From Zymoseptoria tritici IPO323 (lineage: Eukaryota; Ascomycota; Dothideomycetes; Mycosphaerellales; Mycosphaerellaceae): a DNA stretch of 64,000 nt. Below, one piece after another: positions 32,665 through 42,985 of this stretch (its first letter is position 1; each line of letters starts with the position of its first letter). The position numbers and the translations under genes are program-made. Location of the stretch: NCBI RefSeq assembly GCF_000219625.1, contig NC_018205.1:682001-746000 (forward strand). Reading direction: 5' to 3'. The notes beneath the pieces were generated by a model. The model was not told the DNA's origin. It worked only from the letters and a program-made list of their open reading frames with translations, and searched no databases.

Positions 32665-32689
32665 AAATTCAGTGTTTTTGCCTACTAAC
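32665..32689 (-). repeat. inner part of the right TIR
   Basis: Reverse complement of GTAGGCAAAAACACT plus flanks. Separated from the outer 17 bp (37976-37992) by the LINE, whose target lies in the TIR. Confidence 0.8.
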
Positions 32690-33349
32690 ACACATGGGCC
32701 GCCAACACTTCAACACACCACAACACAACCAATACGCCGCCGATTCGGACGCCGTGTAGCCCGTTTGAAAGCCCTCGACGAGAGCTTTTATTCTAGCTAT
32801 CAAACGCCTGATTTGGTCGAATTTTGAAAGAGCCAAAGGCCAAACAAGAGCAGTGCTCCCAGGATACACAAACATACACATATACTCAGTTCTCTCTACA
32901 CTAGAGTTACCTGTTGTCCTACGCCGCCGAGAGAGGAAGCTAAAGGAGCAGTGTGGCTTAGTAAGGACGAATTTGCACCTCTAGGGATTAGAGTAGTAGT
33001 ACTAGCTGTATAGCTAGATACTCTATATAGAGTATAGGCCTACCTTTCCCTAGAGACAAAGGTTGTCCCGAACCTGCTATAGCTACCCGCAGAACGCCTC
33101 TAAAGCCTGCTATAAAGACGCACGTTGCTGCAGGCCAGAGTACTTCCTAGAAGCAGAGGTATATTTATATATCTCTTCTCTCCTCTTTAAAGTATACCTT
33201 CTCCTACTTTGTATAGTAGGGAGAAGAGTGCCCTAGTGTCGCAAGTAGGCTAGGACCCGAACGCGATTGGAAATAGAGACGAACAAGCAGCCCTCTCGGC
33301 GTAAGACTGCTAAGCCTCTTTTCAAACAACAAACAACAACAACAAGACA

Positions 33350-34522
33350 ATGTCTACCGAGACGGAAATGACAGACGCAAGCTCAGCCCCTTAGACTCTA
33401 AAAGCTACGGCTAGAGGGGACGAGGAAGTTACGTTTAAGTCTCTCAAAACCCTGCCGTTGCCGGAGGAACTACTAAAAAGAACCGGCATTCCTTTCCTAC
33501 CTAGGAAAAGGCAAAACCCCTTCGAATTTAGTATCTCCCCGACTCGCAGCCCTTCTCTCGGAAAGAAACAAACACTCTCTTACACGCCCGCGAACGAGAA
33601 GATCCTACAAGCCCGACAGCTACTAGTCGAAGCGGCGGGGGATCTAGTCGGGTTTCCAGGAGAACAAACCCGGGTTCTTAACCTTCTCGAAGTCTTTCGG
33701 CACTTTACCGAGCGTACAGACTTTAGGACAACGTCCCAAATCCTCGCAAAGCAAGTCTCGAACCTAGAAATAACAACAAAGAAACTAGCAGCACAGGCGA
33801 AGAAGCCTACTTTCGTAGACGTTGTTAAGGGAGACAGCGGATCCGCTACCTCTACCTCTACCTCCTCGACAACAAAGACAACATAACAACAACAACAACA
33901 ACAACAACAACAATAGTAGACGACCGTCTCCCGGAGGGCAAGCAAGCCGAAAGAACAAGCAGAACCGATGCTTCTTATCCTTGTACTAAAGGATAAAGAG
34001 AAGGAACTCGACTAGATCGCAACCCGAGACAAAATTAACGACGCTCTTAAAGGCGAAGACCAAGAGCTAGCTGTCCTTGCGATAAAGAAATTATTTCGGG
34101 GTAACATTGTCCTAAACTTTGCAACAGAGAAAGCCCGCTAACGAACGATCGATAGCCTTACTAAGGTTACCGATATCGTAGGCGAGGCACGGGTAATAGA
34201 GGACTCTCTCTAGCATAAGGTCGTAGTCTACGGCGTCTCGACCGCGAACTTTAACACGCTAACGGGCCTACAGGACATTTAACGAGAAATTAAGACCTTT
34301 AATAGAGGTCTTAAACTCGTAGGCACCCCGATTTGGCTAACAAACGAAGAGAGAAGAAGGACTCTTACTAGGGCGACAGTTCTAGTAGGTTTTGCCACCG
34401 AGGAGGAGGCAAAAAGGGCTATTCAAAACCGTCTATACGTAGGCGCGGATAGCCTAAGAGTCGAGAAGGCGAAGGATCGTATACAACAGAAAGGGAGGCC
34501 CCTAGAACGTTCTACATGTTAG
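33350..34522 (+). pseudogene. LINE ORF1, gag-like RNA-binding protein
   Basis: One frame from ATG at 33350 to TAG at 34520-34522 with internal RIP-type stops. The N-terminal part is basic. There is a helical segment (ILQARQLLVEAAGDLVGFPG), a (CAA)n polyglutamine tract (33886-33913) and a C-terminal part with FRGNIVLNFATEKAR, HKVVVYGVSTANF, and a strand-helix pattern (ATVLVGFATEEEAKRAIQNR) like the ORF1 RRM-like region of fungal LINEs. It ends GRPLERSTC with no CCHC knuckle visible. The stop overlaps the ORF2 start. Confidence 0.78.
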
Positions 34523-37500
34523 AACACTCTCTACGGATTTTCTACGTTAATCTTAACCGATCTATCGAGGCTATAGAGTCTACCTTAGACGTCGCGGTTA
34601 AGCAGAAAGCCGACCTTCTACTAGTCCAGGAACCGTGGACTATAGAAGACCCGATAACAGGCTATAAAGAGACAAGATCTATTGCATACCGGGAATACAA
34701 CTAGCTATTCCTAACGACTACGGATTCGACGATCCGGCCAAGAACAATGCTATATATTAGCATAAGACTTAACGTTAATATCTCTCCTATTTTATTAGAC
34801 GACAGCGACATACTTTCCTTTGTTATTTCAGACAAGAAGGGTAACAAGATCCAGATAGTTAATCTCTATAACGAGAAGGACCTTCGGGATACCGAGAACC
34901 CGCAAAACCGACGAACAACAGAGAGAATCCTCTACTCTCTACGCAACATGTTCCTTCCAAATACTCTACTAGTAGGAGACTTTAACCTTAGACACCCGTC
35001 CTAGGATCCGAGGGGAAAGGATACTACTAGCGCCCGCGAATTTATAGAGTGGATAGAAGACTAGGGCTTTACTCTACGCAATACGATAGGTGTCGGGACC
35101 TTCTATAGGCCGCACCTAGACGCAGAGTCGGTCCTAGACCTTACGTTTACAAGAGGATCCTTATCTACGAAAGAAATCGACTGGAGAACGATTCCGACAG
35201 GCTCAGACTATAAGGCTATATCTATAGACCTTATTAGCGCGCAAGATCGAGCCTAACAGAAGAAAGTAGTTCTAGATATAGCTTCCGCGGATTGGGAACT
35301 GTTTACAGATCTCCTAATAAGCAAGGCGACGTCTATTAACTATACGAACTCCCTCGACGACATCGCAGACTCCTTTACCTTATGTATTACCGAATCGATG
35401 CGGGGAGCAATCCTAGAGAAAGTAGTACACGCCTGTGCAAAACCTTGGTAGGATAGAGAGCTACGCACGCTACGCCGTACAATGTCTAGAACATATAGAC
35501 AGACCTTTACCTGCGGACGTACACCGACGCTAGACGAGAAAGAGGCGTATACGAAAGCGAGAAACGAGTACTTCTAAGCTATTAAAACAGCTAAGAAGAA
35601 CTACTAGAACGCTTTCCTCGAAAAAGAAGACTCGAAATCTATCTTTAAAGCTATGTCCTATACTAGGAATAGCAGCCGAAGACAGATACTTACGATAAAC
35701 AACGAAGATTCTTTCGAGGGGAAATGTAAGGCCTTCTCCGAAGCCTTATTTCCGCGCCCTCCTGCCGAGGAACCTCTACCTAGCTGTTAGGAAGCGTATA
35801 CAGCCGGGGATTAGGGCTAGACTACGCTAACCGAAGAGGAACTCGCTGCTGCCTGTAGCACGAAGATAGTAAAAGGAAAAACGCCGGGCCCGGACGGTAT
35901 TACGCAAGCTATTATTAGTAAAGCGTACGGCGCTATTCCTATTACCTTTCTACGTATATACAGTAGGCTACTCGACGAAGGACACTACCCCCGATGCTGG
36001 AAAGTTGCGACAAGCGTAGTTCTAGCAAAGCCGGGAAAACCAGACTATTCGGTCCCTAAGGCCTACCAAGTTATCTCTCTCCTAAACTGCCTTAGCAAGA
36101 TTAGCGAGAGAATACTTGCAAAACGCCTAGGGATTATCGCAGAGACGAAGCCCCTTCTACACGACTCGTAGTTAGGAGGGCGAAAGAAGAAATCGGCCAT
36201 CGATACGGTGCTTCTCTTAACGAACGAAATCGAGGAGAATCGAAGAAAGAAAAAGAAGACTTCGGTTATCTTCCTCGACGTAAGAGGAGCATACGACTAC
36301 GTTGCAAAGAACCGACTGTTAAGAATAATAATCCAGTTAAGGCTTCCGTACAGCCTTATATATTGGGTTTAGTCGTTTATAAGCAATAGACGCCTACGAA
36401 TAGCATTCGACGGACAGATATAGGAATTCCAGGACGTAGAGATCGGCGTTCCGCAAGGCAGCCCGATGTCTCCTATCCTCTTTCTTATCTATACGCGCGA
36501 CATATTCTTCTCGCTATAAGGAGTTACTCCTAGTTCCTACGTCGACGACATTAGACTATCTACCTCGTCTACGTCCCTTAAGAAGAACTCTAAGGTACTA
36601 GAACGTAAGGCAAGAAGGCTAATAGACCTAGGAAAGAAGAACTCGATTGCTTTCGACCTAGCAAAGACAGACCTAGTATACTTCTTAAAAGGGAAAGGGT
36701 CCGACTGCCCGGTAATTCTTCCAAACGGCGATATTGTTCGCCCGGCAAAGAAAGCGATAAGGTAGCTTAGGATTTAGCTAGACGCCGGTCTTACCTTTAA
36801 GGAGCATATTACAATAAGATCGGTACAAGCATAAGCGGCATTCTATCAATTAGAAAGACTAGCAAACACCGAACGCGGTCTATCTTCTATATCGTTAAGA
36901 AAGATCTACCTAGCCTGCGTTACTACAATAGCAGACTACGGGGCCCCGGTTTGGTAGCGGTCGAAAAAGAGCATAAAACCTCTAGTATCTCTATAAAGTA
37001 AAGCTTGTAGGAAGATCCTAGGCGTTTTCCGTACCGCCCTAAACGTCCCGTCCGAAGTAGAGTCAAATCTCTTCCCCCCGGATCTACGCCTAGAGAGACA
37101 GTTAATTTTATACTCTCTACGCGCAGCAAAGCTACCCGAAAACTACCCCGTAAGACTCGCTATCTAAAGCGCGCCTTCGGATACGCGAGAAGTCCAACAC
37201 GAGGACTCGAGAGAGATACTTCCGCAAAAACGATAGAGAACATAGATACAACTACTCTGTTATCGACTCCGATAATACAAGCATTTCATAAAACACGAGA
37301 GGGCTAACTACGCAAAAGACGATCTCTTTAGCGTCTGGAAAACCCGATACGAAATAGCAAGACAACGGGAGATTAATAAGGTACCTAGGAATATAAATAG
37401 CTACCTTAGTCGATTTCTATAGAGCTCGCTAGGAAAACATAGAATAGGAGGAAGACGTGCTTTAACTAGTGCCTTCTATACTATCCTATTAGGACACGGA

Positions 37501-37761
37501 TACCTAAAGTCCTATCTCTATTACTTTAGACACGCAACGACGCTAGACTGCCCTTGCGGACGACGAGAAACAGCAGAACACCTCGTATGTAGCTGCCCTA
37601 TCTACGATGTATTTAGGCTACTACCGCTACGATAAGCACAATCTCTGCTAGAAATAGTAGAAGATAAGGAACTCCGGAAACACCTTACTACCTTTCTCTC
37701 GGATACAAAGATTGCTTCTAGGTCCTGGCACCTAGCAAGAGGCGAAGACGAGACCGTCTAG
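34516..37761 (+). pseudogene. LINE ORF2, endonuclease and reverse transcriptase
   Basis: Would nick target DNA and prime reverse transcription there. From ATG 34516 the frame is kept to TAG 37759-37761 with many RIP stops. Endonuclease: LLLVQEPWTI and LLVGDFNLRHPS, then GSDYKAIS. RT: KTPGPDG, LLNCLSKISERILAKRLGII, FLDVRGAYDYV, GVPQGSPMSPILF and SYVDDIRLS. C-terminus: LDCPCGRRETAEHLVCSCP (C-x-C-x7-H-x3-C). No DG-type RNase H block is seen between RT and the Cys motif. The start shares ATGTTAG with the ORF1 stop, so translation may be coupled. Confidence 0.88.
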
Positions 37762-37895
37762 CCTACACTCCTTTTACTTTTCCTTATTTGTCTTTCTTTA
37801 AAGTCCTTCGATACTAGCTTGCTACTATCCTAGGCACGGGTCTTTCCCTAAGGTTAAGAGATACGAGAGAACAACGATTGTACATAGATAGACTA

Positions 37896-37942
37896 CTGTC
37901 GCGAGACAGCCGTCCTACATAGTCATAGACTCATACAGGACG
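37896..37942 (+). other. LINE 3' stem-loops
   Basis: Hairpin CTGTC-GCGA-GACAG (37896-37909), then the outer stem CGTCCT/AGGACG (37911-37942) enclosing AGTC-ATA-GACT, immediately before the tail. It corresponds to the SINE-like stems, with the first stem rebuilt from different bases. Confidence 0.7.
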
Positions 37943-37975
37943 TAAATGGAACAAACAAACAAAACAAAACAAACA

Positions 37976-37992
37976 ACACATGGGCCGCGATC
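37976..37992 (-). repeat. outer part of the right TIR
   Basis: Reverse complement of GATCGCGGCCCATGTGT. Ends the integrase-core transposon; followed by CTTT, the presumed target duplication. Confidence 0.78.
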
Positions 37993-37996
37993 CTTT

Positions 37997-38310
37997 CGGT
38001 TGCCTGGGTCGTCTTGGCATCTGTTCCGTTGAAGAGAACCGGTCTGGTTTTGTAGAGCAGGTTGTTCAGGACGCCCGCTTGCTTCTACTGGAAAGTTCCT
38101 TGAAGTTCCATGTCCTGGGTCTGCGTTTGGCCATTCCTGAGAATGGAAGCTCTGGTACTTTTGAATCTCTCCGAGCCAGCTCTGTCGCCAACCCGATTCT
38201 GGCCGGTTCGATGTGAGGAGGTGTCTGGGCAACTTCCATGACGTGCCGGAGTAGATATTAGCAGAGTTATCTATCTGAATCTTGCTGCGCCATGGTCTGA
38301 CCCGGTGCAC
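37997..38310 (-). pseudogene. host ORF fragment, 5' side of the nest insertion
   Basis: Minus-strand frame open over about 100 codons (SFHSQEWPNADPGHGTSRNF, then ALQNQTGSLQRNRCQDDPGN). It joins in frame to KFVDDPSVRKLVEL at 14453 once the 23.5-kb nest and one CTTT are removed. The start is not visible; 38310-38700 contains more protein-like minus-strand sequence in other frames. Unrecognised host gene, destroyed by the insertion. Confidence 0.45.
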
Positions 38311-39127
38311 AACGGCCTAGCCTAGGCTCCAGTATATAAAAAGAATAGCAATAATGACTGTATCGTAAGAGCCTGCAGGTCATTTCGATGCGATAATGCG
38401 GAACCTTCGTACTGCGTGTTGGTGCGGCCGTACTCTTGAGCAGAATGCGGTAGATATTGAGTAGTAAGGGGATACATCAACTCTGGGAAGGGCTTCTGTA
38501 CACCTGCTCCGAGCGAGGAACTTGAACATGACGTCTCGTAGCCACTTCCTCCTGCTTCTGGGCGGTCATGTTACACGCCTCCCGTTCGGAGAATAGCCGA
38601 GTCGTAGTAAGAATTGGCACTTGTGCGGCGGTACTCCTGAGCATGCGGAAATGAAGTAGGCTAGATGCGATGGATTCGACCAAGGCCGATTTGCACCCTC
38701 TGCGAGTGCGACATTATCCGCATCGATAAATCGGGCTGATATCCATAATTAATCTGACCACACGACCACAGCACTTCCCGCTGTCTCTTTGATGAGGCAC
38801 TCTTTGATCGCTGTCGCATAGCATCGTGTCAAAGGGAAGAGTTGTCGAAGGCGCCGGAGCAGTATCGGGATTGAATTAGCTTCAAAGGGCCATTCGGTTG
38901 GCGGATGGAGTTTTTAGCACTCCGTCGGAGTATTCGAAGTAGACCACGCAGGCTAGTGAAGCCATCAGATCGAGGCGTACTTTTATAGTCCAGTCGTGGA
39001 GCATCTGGTCAGGTTTCTGCTTCCCCGTTCCACGAGCAGCACTACAGCTTACCCGAGCCAAGTCCCGCTCTCTCGCCCAAGCGCGGAAGCTGTATGTCTT
39101 GAACGTCCACCAGCTCGATTCCGAAAG
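38311..39127. other. decayed genic DNA, no assigned gene
   Basis: Ordinary composition. Minus-strand pieces near 38340-38690 look protein-like in alternating frames (CQFLLRLGYSPNGRR, RKWLRDVMFKFLARSRC) and may be upstream parts of the disrupted host gene. Nothing recognised. Confidence 0.3.
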
Positions 39128-39691
39128 TCATCGCGGCAGCCGCCGACGCCGAAGATTCGACACGTTGTTGCCTCTTGGAATTCCGTTGTTAGCAGGAAAA
39201 TCTGAGGGCTGGACCCTGGGTATGATTGCAGTCTGTTCGTCTGAATCTGAGCTGCAGCTGGAGTTCCTGTGTACAGTCGAAGGAGCTGCAGGTTCCAATT
39301 TGAGTGTCTTCTCCGGCCTGCACAACGTTAGCGATGTGATGAAGTCTGCTCTGCTGGGAGATGTAGGTTTGACACGGCTCCCTTCGACGTGCAATCTCCA
39401 AGCGAGAAGGATATCGCACCTCGATTTCGCCGGGGTATGAATCGCCATCGCCACCATTATGACTCCTCTCGTAATAGTGCTGAGTTCTGCTTCGCATCCT
39501 ACTAATTCGCGCGAGGTGGACGTCTGCGACTGCGGCATGACTAGGGAGCGCATTGCGTGTGGTGAAGTCGATGCTGCAGAGGTCTGGGTATGGTATGTCG
39601 AAGAGATGTCGTAATGGGCGCGAAGCATGGATTCAGTGAAAGCTTGGCTAGTGGCGGAAGCGTGCGCAGTATGTCCGATTCGCGCAAGCAC
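39128..39691 (-). CDS. hypothetical ORF, 187 codons
   Basis: The longest open frame in the local region; Ser/Thr/Arg-rich, no domain recognised. A shorter plus-strand frame overlaps (39099-39440). Possibly part of a decayed gene; the caller-style start may not be an ATG. Confidence 0.25.
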   Translation of the reverse strand: MLARIGHTAHASATSQAFTESMLRAHYDISSTYHTQTSAASTSPHAMRSLVMPQSQTSTSRELVGCEAELSTITRGVIMVAMAIHTPAKSRCDILLAWRLHVEGSRVKPTSPSRADFITSLTLCRPEKTLKLEPAAPSTVHRNSSCSSDSDEQTAIIPRVQPSDFPANNGIPRGNNVSNLRRRRLPR

Positions 39692-41231
39692 ACCGGCAAC
39701 TGTGTGCTAAAGCGTGCCGCCGATGGTAGTCTTTGTACGAGAGTGCAGGCCCGTAACCAGCTGTACAGCGCCGTTGATGCTGATCCTCAGTAATTGCGAG
39801 GAACGTAGATAACATTTCCACTTTTTGTCGGCGAGGTAGCAGACTTCGCCTTATGCAGTGCGAGACTAGCATGCGGATGCGCATGATCGCGGGTGTTCAG
39901 GTGTGGCGTTGTGTGCGACAGATTGGATTGCCATTCATGTCGAGTGGACTCAATCCATTCCTGGAATTTAACAAGACTCATGCGTAAGACTTCCACCAGC
40001 GCCCTCGACGCCTGGCATCACAGGACCAAAAGCCTCACCAGTGCCCGGAACAATGTTTTCAAATAACTCCTCGACGATGTCACACTCCGATTTTCTTCCG
40101 TTCCTCAGCTTGACCAAAGGACTACGGTATGAACTTGAGCTTGCCTTCAAAATCGTGTCGGTGGCCCGCCCGTCATGACTGCTACACTCGTCTGCAAAGT
40201 TCCGCTCGGATGGAGAACAGGTCCTGTATTCGGCCCTCCTTTGGCAACTTTACGAGGAGTCCTTGACGGTGGTGGCGGTGGGTCTGGAAGTAAAGGTCAA
40301 TCCGATAGAAGAGCCGGAAAGTCCGGTTGGCGAGCTTCGTGTCTTGGTAGATCTGTCGGTCGAGATGAAAGACTTGGGAATTTTTCATGTGTTGTCACGT
40401 CGAGCGCCGAGGCGAGGCCCACGGCCTGCCGCCCGGTGGCTGCATTTCGACGTCCGCGCTGCTGTGAGGATGGGTATGGCCATGGAGGTCGGATCCGCAG
40501 CGGAGTTATGGACTTGAGGGCCGGGTAGGTGATGCCGGCTCTGCTGGGTAATTTCAGCGCTAGAGGTTGAGGCACCTGCGAAGGCTGGTGAAGACGTTGT
40601 TGTCGATAAGAACGGTCTCGGCAGTGATGAGGAAACCAAGAAGAGCGTGAAGAGGAAGCTGGACCTACTACCTTGGTCGCGGAGCATGTCTTCGTCGCAG
40701 AGCAATACAGCGGTCAGTAATCCGACGACCAGCAGTCGTGGTCACAATGAGGTGCTTGTCTCGAGGCGAGTGTAGTGGGATATCAGAGACTGCGCAGGGA
40801 TGTGTGCTGTTCGCTGTTCGCTGTCGCAGAAATCTAGTACGTCTGTCCGTCTGGGTGTGCGAAACATCGGTCGCAGCCCGTCGCGACTCGTCCACCCTCT
40901 CGTCATCATCATCATCCGGACTTACTAGTCAGAGGACATCACGCAGTCTTGGGTTCAACCGCAGTGACTTCTCACCTCCTGCTTTGCCCTCCGCTTTGCT
41001 TTCCGTAGTTGGAGAGTTGGGTGTACCTTTCCTCTCGAGCAGAAGAGCGGACCTGCTTGACGGTACAACTGGGGCCATAACGGTGCGAAATCCGCACGAG
41101 GAAAGGTCTGCTATGTAAGGTGGTATTGAGACGTAGAATATGCTGACAGAGCCGAGGTAGAACGAGGTAGTTCTACCTTACTAACGTTCTACCCACCTGT
41201 GGTGCTGGAACAAAGTATTGCGACACCCTGT
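39692..41231. other. mixed short open frames, no recognised gene
   Basis: Both strands carry frames of 60-120 codons (for example 40175-40528 plus and 40385-40705 minus) with no motifs. Composition is ordinary, so this is not element DNA. Confidence 0.3.
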
Positions 41232-41383
41232 CCGGGCTGCAAAAAAAGTTATGCGGCCTGGGCTGTAAAAGAGTTTATGCGTCCTGGGCCTGGAAAGGTT
41301 TATGCGTCCCGACCGCAAAAAACGATATGCGGCCCGGGCTTACAAAGACTTATACGACTACCTGGGCTGCAAAAGATTCACGA
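41232..41383 (+). repeat. diverged minisatellite, about six 25-bp units
   Basis: Units start at 41232, 41257, 41283, 41308, 41333 and 41361, each like CCTGGGCTGCAAAAGAGTTT followed by ATGCGG. Lengths are 25, 26, 25, 25, 28 and about 23 bp. Several substitutions per unit show the array is old. Unit lengths are mostly not multiples of three, so it was probably not coding. Confidence 0.8.
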
Positions 41384-41691
41384 ATACGAACTTGCCTGCC
41401 CACTATATATTCGGCAGTCCACAAGGGTCAGACGTGAGAGGCAAAGGTTTAGCTTGGGTGTGGACGATGGGAAAGGATGAAGATTGACGCAAATAGCTTC
41501 CCCAGACAGCCGCCCAGTCCGCCATGCGCACTTGATTAGGGTCTTTCTTCGTCTCGATCATCGCCGGCTCTTCCCAAGAAGGTCCACGCTTCTCTGCTTT
41601 GAATGCAAGCCATTGAAGCCAAGCCGTACCGTTCCTTGCCTCCTAGTAAGAAGGCCATATGAATCGTCCACCGCTGCGACACACATTTGAC

Positions 41692-41991
41692 TCAAATGGC
41701 GAGAGACGAAATCTCCCCATCATACTCGGAACTTCTCGCAGCAATGAACCCGGCCAGACGCTGCATGTGCCGCTGGACCACCTGAAGACGGTTTTGAGAA
41801 ATCTTGACTGGTTCTGCTTCGAGATCCTTCAGCCGCAGCTCGAGACGGCCAAGTTCATCTTCGATGGATTTGTCACTTGCGGACCGAGTAGCGAGACGAC
41901 GCTGGCTGGCAAGATATGCTTTGCAGGAGTCGATTTGCTCTTGCCGATGGCTTTTATCTGTGTCCGGTTCGTTGCAAGGTCCGTGTAGCAA
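41692..41991 (-). CDS. hypothetical coiled-coil ORF, 99 codons
   Basis: Protein-like minus-strand frame rich in Leu/Glu/Arg/Gln (KSIEDELGRLELRLKDLEAE, then NRLQVVQRHMQRLAGFIAAR), typical of a coiled coil. The plus strand is also open (41659-41988). Possibly an exon of a larger gene with the minus-strand ORF at 42362-42748. Not recognised. Confidence 0.3.
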   Translation of the reverse strand: MLHGPCNEPDTDKSHRQEQIDSCKAYLASQRRLATRSASDKSIEDELGRLELRLKDLEAEPVKISQNRLQVVQRHMQRLAGFIAARSSEYDGEISSLAI

Positions 41992-42361
41992 AGCAAAGGT
42001 CGACGTTTGTGAGGAGTTCCACCGACAGCACGGCGCCCTGGCATATTATGCCCCATCATTGCCATAGGCGTATAAGGAAGCCGAAAAAAGAGTTTGTGTC
42101 TTGATGCACTCTGCTCTGGGCTCTCTCCTCCGACGAGTCCAACGGATCATCAAGCTCCGCATACTCGCCAGATCGGTGCCGCATGCCGCACCTTAATTAA
42201 GACAGGCACCCTGCTCGCATTTCCCATTTTTTCGACAGCCTTTGACGGCCGATGGAAGACGGCGCGCGATTGCAACGGTGCCTGTCAGAATATCACTCTT
42301 CCGGTATCTCCGGCGATGAAAGACTTCGAGCCAGATCCCCGCCACTCTTGCTTTGAATAGT

Positions 42362-42748
42362 TCATTGCCGGGTCCAAAGGCCGACGAAAGCGCAGAATAT
42401 CAACAGTATGATCGTGAAGACTGCCTTTTCTTGTGCCCGCAAACCAGGAGGATCTGGACGCTGGAGGCGGAAGTATCCGCCGCTTTCGTCTAGAGTATAC
42501 TCCTTCGTCTCATCGCGCAGATTCCGCAACATGGCCTTCAGCCTTTCGAAAGTTGCTTGCCGACTACAACAGCGAGAGAGTTGCGAGGTTTCACGGAGAG
42601 CATCGATACACTCCGAAGTGGTGCTATGGCATCTCGCAATGCGCAAGTCTGGGCGCCGCAAGAAAGGTCGACGTTGATCTACAACGCAAATCTCGTGACC
42701 GACCTCAACGCCCAGCGTCCCCTCATTTCTGGGTATCAAGAACTTCAA
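42362..42748 (-). CDS. possible tail-anchored membrane protein fragment
   Basis: Minus-strand frame with a helical Arg/Glu-rich part (FERLKAMLRNLRDETKEYTL), a proline-containing link and a C-terminal hydrophobic helix (AVFTIILLIFCAFVGLW) just before the stop, the layout of a tail-anchored membrane protein. Opposite-strand frames overlap it. Start uncertain. Confidence 0.3.
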   Translation of the reverse strand: MKFLIPRNEGTLGVEVGHEICVVDQRRPFLRRPDLRIARCHSTTSECIDALRETSQLSRCCSRQATFERLKAMLRNLRDETKEYTLDESGGYFRLQRPDPPGLRAQEKAVFTIILLIFCAFVGLWTRQ

Positions 42749-42985
42749 GACACCGCCGTACTGCTCCGCGAGCAGCGCACCGAGACCAAGCGGCTCCTTG
42801 CGAGCCTCTCGAGGCGCAGAGCTGCGCTGCTGTCAAGTCCCCGCCATCGGCAGGAATACATCCCGGAGCAGACTCTTACCGAAATCTCCGACACCGTGGA
42901 TTTGGACGCCGACGAGCGGGCTCCAAAGGACCCGGCAAGCAACTTTCGAGATGTTTGGATTTCGATGAATCTGAGAGAGGTGTAG
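42557..42985 (+). CDS. hypothetical coiled-coil ORF, 142 codons
   Basis: Plus-strand frame with helix-rich sequence (SGYQELQDTAVLLREQRTET, then KRLLASLSRRRAALL) and an acidic end (DTVDLDADERAPKDPASNFR). Overlaps the minus-strand ORF at its start, so at most one is right there. No ATG-supported start seen at the left edge. Confidence 0.3.
   Translation: MPTTTARELRGFTESIDTLRSGAMASRNAQVWAPQERSTLIYNANLVTDLNAQRPLISGYQELQDTAVLLREQRTETKRLLASLSRRRAALLSSPRHRQEYIPEQTLTEISDTVDLDADERAPKDPASNFRDVWISMNLREV

Larger units (their letters stand above)
32703..37975 (+). mobile_element. LINE (non-LTR retrotransposon), near full length
   Basis: A 5273-bp plus-strand element with two ORFs and an AAAC/AAAAC-type tail at 37950-37975. 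It is flanked by a 13-bp duplication ACACATGGGCCGC (32690-32702 and 37976-37988) that lies in the right TIR of the host transposon. The domain order (ORF1; AP endonuclease, RT, C-terminal Cys motif) fits fungal LINEs of the Tad1/I group, but I found no RNase H and no zinc knuckles in ORF1. Light RIP: stops at Gln/Trp codons. The 3' end is shared with the SINE-like copies. No HDV-like fold was found at its 5' end. Confidence 0.92.
14454..37992 (-). mobile_element. integrase-core DDE transposon with nested insertions
   Basis: The outer shell of the nest. The ends form a 42-bp TIR with four mismatches (outer part GATCGCG, inner part GTAGGCAAAAACACT). The right TIR is split by the LINE: its outer 17 bp are at 37976-37992 and its inner 25 bp at 32665-32689. 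The flank CTTT (14450-14453 and 37993-37996) is the probable 4-bp target duplication. Subtracting the Gypsy, SINE-like and LINE insertions leaves about 5.4 kb. It holds a transposase (minus, right side), a second minus-strand gene and a plus-strand coiled-coil gene. The interior is almost devoid of CA and TG, so it was RIPped before the nested elements arrived. Confidence 0.78.

Noticed and set aside
14466..32692. Shell transposon ending at 32692 with a CATG duplication
   Set aside because: The TIR match extends outward to GATCGCG at 14454 and continues at 37976-37992 beyond the LINE, giving longer equal-length TIRs and an in-frame host join.
32703..32890. HDV-like ribozyme at the 5' end of the LINE
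   Set aside because: I looked for a G-starting P1 with a partner, a P3/L3 of the UUCACGC type and a C-N-A-A-N junction and found none.
37980..38216. Plus-strand 78-codon ORF after the LINE
   Set aside because: The opposite frame rejoins the host ORF across the nest, so the plus-strand frame is a shadow.
41232..41383. CRISPR-like array of 25-bp repeats
   Set aside because: Units are contiguous and diverged, without unique spacers, in a eukaryotic context.
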